From Synergistaceae bacterium (lineage in GTDB: Bacteria > Synergistota > Synergistia > Synergistales > Aminobacteriaceae), in the NCBI GenBank assembly GCA_017448375.1, contig JAFSLR010000195.1, forward strand, positions 1 to 5,240: a stretch of DNA of 5,240 nt, given 5' to 3'. The translations under genes and the position numbers were made by a program. Under the pieces are notes generated by a model. The model had not been told where the DNA came from. It saw only the letters and a program-made list of their open reading frames with translations, and did no database searches. Shown in pieces: positions 1 to 5,240 of this stretch. Each line of letters starts with the position of its first letter. The stretch's first letter is position 1.

Positions 1-261
1 AACGGACTCGAATTGCTGTTACATATAGGGCTTGACACTGTTGCGATGAACGGGGACGGATTTGTGATACATGTTGCTGAGGGCGACAGGGTTAAAGTCG
101 GGCAGGAGTTAATCTCGTTCGACCCTGAGAAAATCAAAGCAGCAGGCCATCCCCTCACAACAATAATGGTAATCACGAACGATTCGGGCTATGAGACATT
201 CAGGTTTGACGCGGGACTCGAAGTCAAAGCAGCTGAAAACGTCATAGCACACGCGGAGTAA
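1..261 (+). CDS. PTS glucose-family EIIA domain, C-terminal part (5' end outside window)
   Basis: This is the C-terminal 86 residues of an EIIA domain of the glucose/sucrose/trehalose PTS family. Such domains take phosphate from HPr on a histidine and pass it to an EIIB domain during sugar uptake at the inner face of the membrane. The frame is open to the left edge, so the true start lies upstream; the TTG at 13 is inside the domain. The visible motif LLLHIGLDTV holds the phospho-accepting His (codon 22-24), equivalent to His90 of E. coli EIIAGlc. It is followed by the family-typical GDRVKVGQELISFD stretch and a short tail ending in NVIAHAE. Whether this is a free EIIA or the C-terminal domain of a fused EIIBCA permease cannot be seen. 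The stop is 5 bases before a trehalose-6-phosphate hydrolase, which points to a trehalose PTS. Family assignment is firm; sugar specificity is inferred from the neighbour. Confidence 0.93.
   Translation, partial: NGLELLLHIGLDTVAMNGDGFVIHVAEGDRVKVGQELISFDPEKIKAAGHPLTTIMVITNDSGYETFRFDAGLEVKAAENVIAHAE
255..258 (+). promoter_or_regulatory. Ribosome binding site of treC inside the EIIA 3' end
   Basis: GGAG lies 8 bases before the ATG at 267 and within the last codons of the EIIA gene. This supports the chosen treC start and suggests that the two genes are translated in close sequence from one message. Confidence 0.6.
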
Positions 262-266
262 CGGCC

Positions 267-1877
267 ATGCAGGACAAATTCAAGTCATCAACCGTATACC
301 AGATATACATAAAATCATTCTGCGACTCAAACGGGGACGGTATCGGCGACATTAACGGAATCCGTTCAAAGCTCCCCTACATAAAATCGCTCGGAGTGAA
401 ATACATCTGGGTAACTCCTCTGTTCTGTTCGCCAATGGCTGACAACGGCTATGATGTTTCGGATTACAGGAATATCAACCCGATGTTCGGAACAATGGAG
501 GACTGCGAGAAAATGCTCTCTGAGGCTGACGAACTCGGAATAGGCTTCATGTTCGATATGGTATTCAATCACACGTCGGACGAGCACGAATGGTTCAGGA
601 AGGCACTTGCGGGCGACCCGAAATATATGGACTACTACATTTTCAGGGACAATCCGCCGGAATGGTCATCAGTATTCGGTGGTTCAGCGTGGGAATTTGT
701 GCCGTCTCTCGGAAAATATTACCTTCACTTGTTCGACCCGAAGCAGCCTGATTTGAATTGGGATAACCCTGCTGTCCGTGAAGAATTGAAAGATGTTGTG
801 CGTTTCTGGAAGGGAAAAGGCGTAAAGGGATTCCGTTTTGACGTTCTCAACCTCACATCAAAGCCCGCGAATCTTGAGTCGTTACCTTCGGGGGCTGGAG
901 CGTCATTCTGCAAGGACGGCCCTCACATTCACGAATACATACGCGAACTCGCAGAGGACTCCGGGATTACGGACATGATTACGGTTGGCGAAATGTCATC
1001 AACAACTCTCGAAAACTGCATACGATATTCATCGCCCGAATCACATGAGCTTTCAATGTGTTTCAACTTTCATCATCTCAAAGTCGATTACAAGGACGGC
1101 GGTAAATGGACTCTAATGCCCCCCGATTTGAACGAGTTACGGCGGATATTCTCGCAGTGGCAGGAAGGAATGTCGAAGGCTGGAAGCTGGCAGGCACTTT
1201 TCTGGTGCAATCACGATCAGCCCAGAATAGTGTCTCGATTCGGTGATGAGGGCGAATACTGGAAGGAGTCGGCGAAAATGCTCGCAACGTTCGTCCACCT
1301 TCTGAGGGGAACGCCGTACATATATCAGGGTGAGGAACTCGGAATGACGAACGCACATTTCACGGACATATCGCAGTATCAGGATGTCGAGTCGCTGAAC
1401 TACTACAGGATTATGCGCGAAAACGGAACGAGTGAGGCCGATGCTATTGCTGTACTTGGGGCGAAATCCCGCGACAACGCACGCACCCCAATGCAATGGA
1501 CTTCCGGCCATGAGGCGGGATTCACGGCGGGTAAATCGTGGCTGAGTGTTACGGGGAATTACACGGACATTAACGCTGAGGCAGAAGAGTCCGACCCCGA
1601 TTCAATCCTGAATTATTACCGTCAGTTAGTGCAGCTCAGGAAGGATTACGCGGTAATCTCGGACGGTGATGTGAGATTCATTGAGACGGGGAACGAGAAA
1701 GTTATCGGCTATGAGCGGAGACTGAATGGTGAAAGACTCGTAGTGCTGTGCAACTTCAGCGGTAATGACGAGAAAGTTACGGGTGTTGACGTTAAAGGCA
1801 AGGTGTTAATCGGGAATTATTCCGGCACTCACAGAATGATGAAGCCTTACGAGGTGCTTGCGATTCTTGAGGGCTAA
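267..1877 (+). CDS. treC: Trehalose-6-phosphate hydrolase (GH13)
   Basis: This cytoplasmic glycosidase splits trehalose 6-phosphate, the product of PTS uptake, into glucose and glucose 6-phosphate. The 536 residues compare with about 550 for E. coli TreC, and similarity to it is evident along the whole length. The GH13 features are in order. The N-terminal Ca-binding-type loop DSNGDGIGD is at 20-28, and conserved region I, DMVFNH, is at 97-102. The nucleophile Asp192 is in GFRFD, the acid/base Glu242 in TVGEMSS, and the transition-state Asp317 in NHDQPR. A C-terminal beta domain follows from about residue 450. Stretches shared with TreC rather than with oligo-1,6-glucosidases include ELSMCFNFHHLKVDY (261-275), FWCNHDQPRIVSRFGDEGEY (312-331) and KSRDNARTPMQW (400-411). 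The ATG at 267 has a GGAG 8 bases upstream, and the protein begins close to the usual YQIYIKSF strand. The PTS EIIA gene immediately upstream supports a phosphorylated substrate. A plain alpha-glucosidase is the alternative, and I think it unlikely. Confidence 0.95.
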   Translation: MQDKFKSSTVYQIYIKSFCDSNGDGIGDINGIRSKLPYIKSLGVKYIWVTPLFCSPMADNGYDVSDYRNINPMFGTMEDCEKMLSEADELGIGFMFDMVFNHTSDEHEWFRKALAGDPKYMDYYIFRDNPPEWSSVFGGSAWEFVPSLGKYYLHLFDPKQPDLNWDNPAVREELKDVVRFWKGKGVKGFRFDVLNLTSKPANLESLPSGAGASFCKDGPHIHEYIRELAEDSGITDMITVGEMSSTTLENCIRYSSPESHELSMCFNFHHLKVDYKDGGKWTLMPPDLNELRRIFSQWQEGMSKAGSWQALFWCNHDQPRIVSRFGDEGEYWKESAKMLATFVHLLRGTPYIYQGEELGMTNAHFTDISQYQDVESLNYYRIMRENGTSEADAIAVLGAKSRDNARTPMQWTSGHEAGFTAGKSWLSVTGNYTDINAEAEESDPDSILNYYRQLVQLRKDYAVISDGDVRFIETGNEKVIGYERRLNGERLVVLCNFSGNDEKVTGVDVKGKVLIGNYSGTHRMMKPYEVLAILEG

Positions 1878-1896
1878 TCCGTAACGTGTAAATATT

Positions 1897-1932
1897 AGGG
1901 CGTTCCTTCAATTTTTGGGGGACGCTCTTTTT
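1897..1932 (+). terminator. Rho-independent terminator after treC
   Basis: The arm 1897-1908 pairs with 1917-1928 over 12 base pairs, including four G-U pairs, around an 8-base T-rich loop. A run of five T follows at 1928-1932. It begins 19 bases after the treC stop, so it should end the PTS/treC message and separate it from the next unit. The opposite strand lacks a good T-tract, so it looks one-directional. No folding energy was computed. Confidence 0.85.
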
Positions 1933-1938
1933 GTGTAG

Positions 1939-1944
1939 TACAAT
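1939..1944 (+). promoter_or_regulatory. Candidate -10 box for the nucleosidase/aldolase/valS unit
   Basis: TACAAT matches the sigma-70 -10 consensus at five of six positions. It sits about 40 bases before the TTG start at 1985 and just after the treC terminator, where a promoter is expected. The only -35 candidate at usable spacing is TTGGGG at 1915-1920, 18 bases upstream and inside the terminator hairpin, which is a weak match. This is a position-based guess. Confidence 0.28.
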
Positions 1945-1970
1945 AACTGAAAATTTCATGTTTTAATGAG

Positions 1971-1977
1971 AGAAGGA
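1971..1977 (+). promoter_or_regulatory. Ribosome binding site that fixes the TTG start at 1985
   Basis: AGAAGGA ends 7 bases before the TTG at 1985. There is no in-frame ATG or GTG near this site: the first downstream ATG (codon 37) is already inside the conserved core strand. The site is therefore the main evidence that translation starts at TTG and that the hydrophobic N-terminus is real. Confidence 0.75.
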
Positions 1978-1984
1978 TATACAC

Positions 1985-2032
1985 TTGAGGAAGGTTGCAA
2001 TAATTCTTGCGGTGATTTTGCGCTTTGCGGGA
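1985..2032 (+). other. Lipoprotein-type signal peptide (residues 1-16, Cys17 lipid site)
   Basis: The N-terminus has a short basic start (MRK), then a hydrophobic run VAIILAVIL, then RFAGC with Cys17. AGC fits the lipobox; Phe at -3 is tolerated but not preferred, and Arg13 interrupts the end of the hydrophobic stretch. The conserved domain only begins at about residue 30, which leaves a typical linker after Cys17. If real, the enzyme is anchored at the outer side of a membrane. This is moderate evidence because the signal is short and the Arg is unusual. Confidence 0.6.
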
Positions 2033-2815
2033 TGTTCTGAGTCATTGCCGTTGTATGAGAGCGAATTACGCCCCGTTCTTATTCAGGGAGCAATGAAAGT
2101 TGAGACTGACATACTGATTTCCGCGCTCGCTGAGTCTCATGACTATACCATAGGGCATTGGCGTTATGTCGCGGGGAAAATTGGCGGTTATCCCGTTGTC
2201 GTGAGCGTAACGCGGTGCGGAGTCATGAATGCTTCTGCGTCAACAGCACTTGCGATTGAGACATTCAAACCGTGCGCCGTGATTAATCAGGGTACAGCGG
2301 GAGGACATGACCCGGCTTTGCACATTCGCGACATTGTGATAGCGTCAGACTGTTTCAACGCTTCAGCATGGAAGGCACTCAAAAGCGCAAAAGGAAAGGG
2401 AGTCGATTACCGCAATATAAATCTTATTGACGTTAATTTTTACGACGAGTACGAGAACGGAGAAGAGATTACGTTTCTTCCTTCTGACGGAAAATTGAAG
2501 GCTTCCGCGCTCGCTGTTAAGGACAAATACACGGCTGGGAAAATTATCGAGGGACGAATGGCAAGTTATGACACATGGGAGAACAGAGTCGATAATATAT
2601 TATTCTTTCATGAGAAATTCGGCTCATCGTGTGAGGAAATGGAGACATTCCCGGCGGCTAAAGTTTGCAGGATTTACGGCGTTCCGTTTTTGGGAGTGCG
2701 TATAATCTCAAACTCTGCGCCTAACGGTGAAGAATATATCCCGGAAACCGGCCATGAGTGCCAAGCCTTTGTGATTGAGATTGTGAAAGATTACGTAAAG
2801 GAGATGAATAAATGA
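1985..2815 (+). CDS. Nucleoside phosphorylase/MTAN-family protein, predicted lipoprotein, with Asn at the catalytic Asp site
   Basis: This 276-residue protein has the NP-I fold typical of 5'-methylthioadenosine/S-adenosylhomocysteine nucleosidases (MTAN, Pfs), which cleave the N-glycosidic bond of purine nucleosides. Against E. coli Pfs, IQGAMKVETDI (33-43) matches IGAMEEEVTLL, with Glu40 at the catalytic Glu12 position. NQGTAGGHDP (101-110) matches NTGSAGGLAP, and EEMET (217-221) matches VEMEA, with Glu220 at ribose-binding Glu174. The motif RIISNSA (239-245) matches RAISDVA but has Asn243 where MTAN has catalytic Asp197. The middle region (about 123-170) is longer than in Pfs, and residues 1-17 look like a lipoprotein signal. 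Start is TTG with a strong RBS; the stop overlaps the next gene (ATGA). The family is clear. The substrate is not: the Asp-to-Asn change could mean altered base choice, for example 6-oxopurines, or loss of activity. Calling it plain MTA/SAH nucleosidase would overreach. Confidence 0.85.
   Translation: MRKVAIILAVILRFAGCSESLPLYESELRPVLIQGAMKVETDILISALAESHDYTIGHWRYVAGKIGGYPVVVSVTRCGVMNASASTALAIETFKPCAVINQGTAGGHDPALHIRDIVIASDCFNASAWKALKSAKGKGVDYRNINLIDVNFYDEYENGEEITFLPSDGKLKASALAVKDKYTAGKIIEGRMASYDTWENRVDNILFFHEKFGSSCEEMETFPAAKVCRIYGVPFLGVRIISNSAPNGEEYIPETGHECQAFVIEIVKDYVKEMNK
2797..2803 (+). promoter_or_regulatory. Ribosome binding site selecting the ATG at 2812
   Basis: AAAGGAG lies 8 bases before the ATG at 2812 and 14 bases before a second in-frame ATG at 2818. 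The spacing favours 2812. The site is inside the 3' end of the upstream gene, as expected for coupled translation. Confidence 0.7.
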
Positions 2816-3858
2816 GAATGATAAAATTTGAGACTGATTATCAGGAAGGAGCATCGCCGGAAATTTTAGCCCGACTCGCTTCAACAAATCTTGAGCAAAC
2901 ATCAGGCTACGGAAATGACCCGCATTGTTCCCGCGCAAAGGACTTAATTCGCCGCGAAATCGGCAGGCCGGACGCAGCAATATACTTCATGGCCGGAGGA
3001 ACTCAGACTAACACAACCGTCATCAAGCACCTTCTGACACCTTGCGAGGGAGTAATAGCGGTTTCGACAGGTCATATCAACGTCCACGAGTCCGGCGCAA
3101 TCGAATCGACAGGCCACAAAGTTTTGACGCTTCCGAGTCATGACGGCTTGCTTTGCGCTGAAGAGTTGCGCTCATACATGGAGGCATTCAACGCTGACCC
3201 GACAAATGAACACATGGTACAGCCGGGAATGGTCTACGTTTCGTACTCGTCGGAATACGGCACTGTCTACACGAAATCACATCTTGCGGAAATCAAACGG
3301 GCATGTGAGGATTACGGGCTGAAACTTTTTGTTGACGGCGCGAGATTAGGCGCGGGACTCGTTTCAAGCGGGGCGGATATGGCCATGAATGATATTGCGG
3401 GACTCTGTGATGTCTTCTACATTGGAGGCACAAAGAACGGCGCGTTACTCGGTGAAGCTGTAGTGTTCCCGAATCCTGAAAGCGTGAACCTCAAGCAATT
3501 TACCACAATCATAAAGCAGCAGGGCGGATTACTCGCAAAAGGAAGGCTCTTAGGGATACAGTTTGAGGTGTTGTTTGAGGACGGATTATTTTACAGGAAT
3601 GCGGAACACGCTAACATTCAGGCCATGAAAATTAAGCGTGCCTTCATTGAGCGTAATATACCGTTCCTGATAGACTCACCGACAAATCAGCAGTTCCCGA
3701 TTCTTACACGTCAGCAGCACGAAACGTTATCAGAGAAATTCAGCTATGAGACGTGGCAGCCGTTAGATGACGGAAGATTAGCCGTAAGATTCTGTACGAG
3801 CTGGGCAACAACTGATGATAATATCAATGAACTGATACAAGAAATTCAACAGCTATAA
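2812..3858 (+). CDS. Threonine aldolase-family PLP-dependent enzyme
   Basis: This 348-residue fold-type I PLP enzyme belongs to the beta-eliminating lyase/threonine aldolase family, whose members split L-threonine or allo-threonine to glycine and acetaldehyde in the cytoplasm. GGTQTN (62-67) forms the phosphate-binding region. His88 in STGHINVHESGA is the likely ring-stacking His. Asp175 in FVDGARLG pairs with the pyridine nitrogen, and Lys208 in YIGGTKNGAL is the Schiff-base lysine. Arg326 in AVRFCTSWATT probably binds the substrate carboxylate. The length is close to E. coli LtaE (333). The N-terminus reads FETDYQEGASPEIL instead of the RSDTVT pattern of classical LtaE, and the lysine motif is GGTKNG rather than SKGLG. 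This places it in a distinct subgroup, so threonine as true substrate is likely but not certain. ATG at 2812 overlaps the previous stop by 4 bases, and valS follows after 11 bases, which indicates co-transcription. Confidence 0.9.
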   Translation: MRMIKFETDYQEGASPEILARLASTNLEQTSGYGNDPHCSRAKDLIRREIGRPDAAIYFMAGGTQTNTTVIKHLLTPCEGVIAVSTGHINVHESGAIESTGHKVLTLPSHDGLLCAEELRSYMEAFNADPTNEHMVQPGMVYVSYSSEYGTVYTKSHLAEIKRACEDYGLKLFVDGARLGAGLVSSGADMAMNDIAGLCDVFYIGGTKNGALLGEAVVFPNPESVNLKQFTTIIKQQGGLLAKGRLLGIQFEVLFEDGLFYRNAEHANIQAMKIKRAFIERNIPFLIDSPTNQQFPILTRQQHETLSEKFSYETWQPLDDGRLAVRFCTSWATTDDNINELIQEIQQL

Positions 3859-3864
3859 AAGGAG
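3857..3864 (+). promoter_or_regulatory. Ribosome binding site of valS
   Basis: AAAAGGAG begins within the aldolase stop codon and ends 5 bases before the ATG at 3870. It is a near-consensus site and supports this start. The 11-base gap leaves no room for a T-box leader or a separate terminator. Confidence 0.75.
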
Positions 3865-3869
3865 ATAAA

Positions 3870-5240
3870 ATGACAACAAGAAAACGCAACAGGAATTTGG
3901 ACAAAAGTTACACGCCGGATAACATCGAGCAGAAATGGTACGCGGAATGGATTTCTCATGGCCTCTTCAACGCCGAAATTAACCCCGACGCAAAAGCATT
4001 CTCAATCGTAATCCCTCCGCCTAACGTTACAGGCTCGCTCCATGTCGGACACGCATTCGATCACACGTTCCAGGATATTATGTGCCGCACAAAGCGAATG
4101 GAAGGTTACAGCGTCTTGTGGCTTCCCGGAACTGACCATGCCGGAATCGCAACTCAAAACGTTGTCGAAAAGGATTTGGCAAAAAAAGGAATCTCACGTT
4201 ACGACTTGGGTCGCGATGAGTTCGTCAAAAAAGTCTGGGAATGGAAGAAAGTTTACGGCTCACGAATTATTGAGCAAATGAAACGGCTCGGAAATTCTTG
4301 CGACTGGAGACGCGAACGTTTCACTCTTGACGAGGGATTATCGCGGGCAGTCAGGGCGGTATTTGTCCGTCTCTACAAGAAAGGGTTAATCTACAGGGGG
4401 AAATATATCGTCAACTGGTGTCCGAGATGTTCAACGGCAATTTCAGACCTCGAAGTCGAATATGATGATCAGCCCGGAAATTTCTACTACGTCAAATACC
4501 CTTTAACCGATGCTGAAGGCTATATCCTCGTAGCAACAACACGCCCCGAAACCATAATAGGCGACGTAGCTATAGCAGTTCACCCGCGCTCAGAGAAATA
4601 CAAACACTTAATCGGCAAACATGTACGAGTCCCATTAACCGACAGAGTGATACCGATAATTGAGGACAATATGGTAGACCCTGAGTTCGGCACTGGCTGT
4701 GTGAAGATTACTCCGGCGCATGACCCGAATGACTTTCTTGTGGGGCTTAATCACAATCTCGAACAAATACAGGTAATCGACTCACGCGGAATAATGAACG
4801 AGAACGCCGGAAAGTATAAAGGAATGACAATCGAACAGGCACGCAAAGAGTCAGCAAAAGACCTCGAAGAGTCCGGGCTTCTGGTGAAGGTTGAACAGAT
4901 TACGCATTCGGTTGGACATTGCCAGCGTTGCGGGACGACAGTTGAGCCGTATCTCTCTGAACAATGGTTCGTCAAGACAAAGCCTCTTGCGGAGCGCGGA
5001 GTTCAGGCGGTGAAGGACGGCCGAATAAAGTGGACTCCGTCTCAGTGGGAAAAAACGTATTTCAACTGGATGGAGAATATCCGCGACTGGTGCATTTCCC
5101 GGCAGTTATGGTGGGGACACAGGATTCCTGCGTGGGAGTGCAAAGACTGCGGGCATATTACGGTTGCGGAGATTGACCCGACAGAATGCGAGCATTGCCA
5201 CAGCCATAACATACAGCAGGAAAGTGATGTTCTTGATACG
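3870..5240 (+). CDS. valS: Valyl-tRNA synthetase, N-terminal 457 codons (3' end outside window)
   Basis: This class I synthetase charges tRNA-Val in the cytoplasm and edits mischarged threonine. The frame runs from the ATG at 3870 to the right edge with no break, giving about half of a protein usually near 880 residues. PPPNVTGSLHVGHAF (49-63) carries the HIGH-type signature HVGH (58-61), and GTDHAGIATQ is at 87-96. WCPRC (183-187) is a CxxC motif. The CP1 editing domain spans roughly 200-350, with TTRPETIIGD (223-232) and FGTGCVKITPAHDPND (273-288). CQRC (351-354), ECKDC (423-427) and ECEHC (439-443) are further cysteine pairs, probably zinc ribbons as in many ValRS. The last visible residues, DVLDT, begin the conserved DVLDTWFSS block, so the KMSKS loop and anticodon-binding domain lie beyond the edge. 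Valine rather than isoleucine or leucine specificity is supported by the overall similarity to ValRS. It follows the aldolase by 11 bases and appears to share its message. Confidence 0.96.
   Translation, partial: MTTRKRNRNLDKSYTPDNIEQKWYAEWISHGLFNAEINPDAKAFSIVIPPPNVTGSLHVGHAFDHTFQDIMCRTKRMEGYSVLWLPGTDHAGIATQNVVEKDLAKKGISRYDLGRDEFVKKVWEWKKVYGSRIIEQMKRLGNSCDWRRERFTLDEGLSRAVRAVFVRLYKKGLIYRGKYIVNWCPRCSTAISDLEVEYDDQPGNFYYVKYPLTDAEGYILVATTRPETIIGDVAIAVHPRSEKYKHLIGKHVRVPLTDRVIPIIEDNMVDPEFGTGCVKITPAHDPNDFLVGLNHNLEQIQVIDSRGIMNENAGKYKGMTIEQARKESAKDLEESGLLVKVEQITHSVGHCQRCGTTVEPYLSEQWFVKTKPLAERGVQAVKDGRIKWTPSQWEKTYFNWMENIRDWCISRQLWWGHRIPAWECKDCGHITVAEIDPTECEHCHSHNIQQESDVLDT

Noticed and set aside
13..15. 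TTG as the start of the PTS EIIA gene
   Set aside because: The codons before it (NGLE) continue the conserved EIIA domain, and the domain's N-terminal half is missing, so the gene simply enters from the left edge.
1078..1511. Long open frames on the - strand within treC
   Set aside because: They lie antisense to a strongly conserved GH13 coding region, show no recognisable domain and have no ribosome binding site that I can see; they are by-products of treC codon use.
1878..1984. Riboswitch or small RNA between treC and the nucleosidase gene
   Set aside because: The only clear structure is the terminator hairpin; the remaining 52 bases before the start are AT-rich with no further stem I can draw.
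3817..3822. GATAAT as a possible -10 box for a valS-specific promoter
   Set aside because: There is no acceptable -35 hexamer 16-18 bases upstream, and the bases encode the conserved aldolase C-terminus (TTDDNI).
4042..4281. Open frame on the + strand inside the valS N-terminal region
   Set aside because: It overlaps the continuous, well-conserved ValRS frame starting at 3870, and its translation resembles no family I know.
4751..5176. Open frames on both strands near the right edge
   Set aside because: Both are shadows of valS, which is intact and conserved through this stretch to the last codon.

Overview
This is an ordinary-looking bacterial chromosome segment of about 5.2 kb in which every gene lies on the + strand. 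It holds five coding regions, two of them cut by the window edges. The genes are densely packed with strong AGGAG-type ribosome binding sites. A glucose-family PTS protein sits beside a trehalose-6-phosphate hydrolase, the threonine aldolase is of a type I associate with anaerobes, and the ValRS carries extra zinc-ribbon cysteines. Together these suggest an anaerobic, probably gut-associated bacterium (Bacillota or Synergistota-like), but the sequence alone does not fix the phylum. There is no mobile element, CRISPR array, tRNA or rRNA.

Region 1 (1-1877) is the end of a sugar-uptake operon. It contains the C-terminal part of a PTS EIIA domain (glucose family) and, 5 bases later, a full-length treC. 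The reading is trehalose import as trehalose-6-phosphate followed by its hydrolysis to glucose and glucose-6-phosphate. A rho-independent terminator at 1897-1932 closes this unit.

Region 2 (1985-5240) is a second, probably co-transcribed unit. It begins with a nucleoside phosphorylase/MTAN-fold protein that starts on TTG. This protein has a lipoprotein-like N-terminus and an Asn where MTA/SAH nucleosidases have the catalytic Asp. Its stop overlaps the start of a threonine-aldolase-family PLP enzyme (ATGA overlap). Valyl-tRNA synthetase follows after 11 bases and runs off the right edge with its first 457 codons intact. The three genes share no obvious pathway.

I do not see a convincing new biological system here. 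The point most worth a second look is the nucleosidase homologue, for its predicted export and its changed base-recognition residue. The only non-coding stretch of note, 1878-1984 (107 bases), is explained by the terminator, a weak promoter candidate and the ribosome binding site of the next gene.
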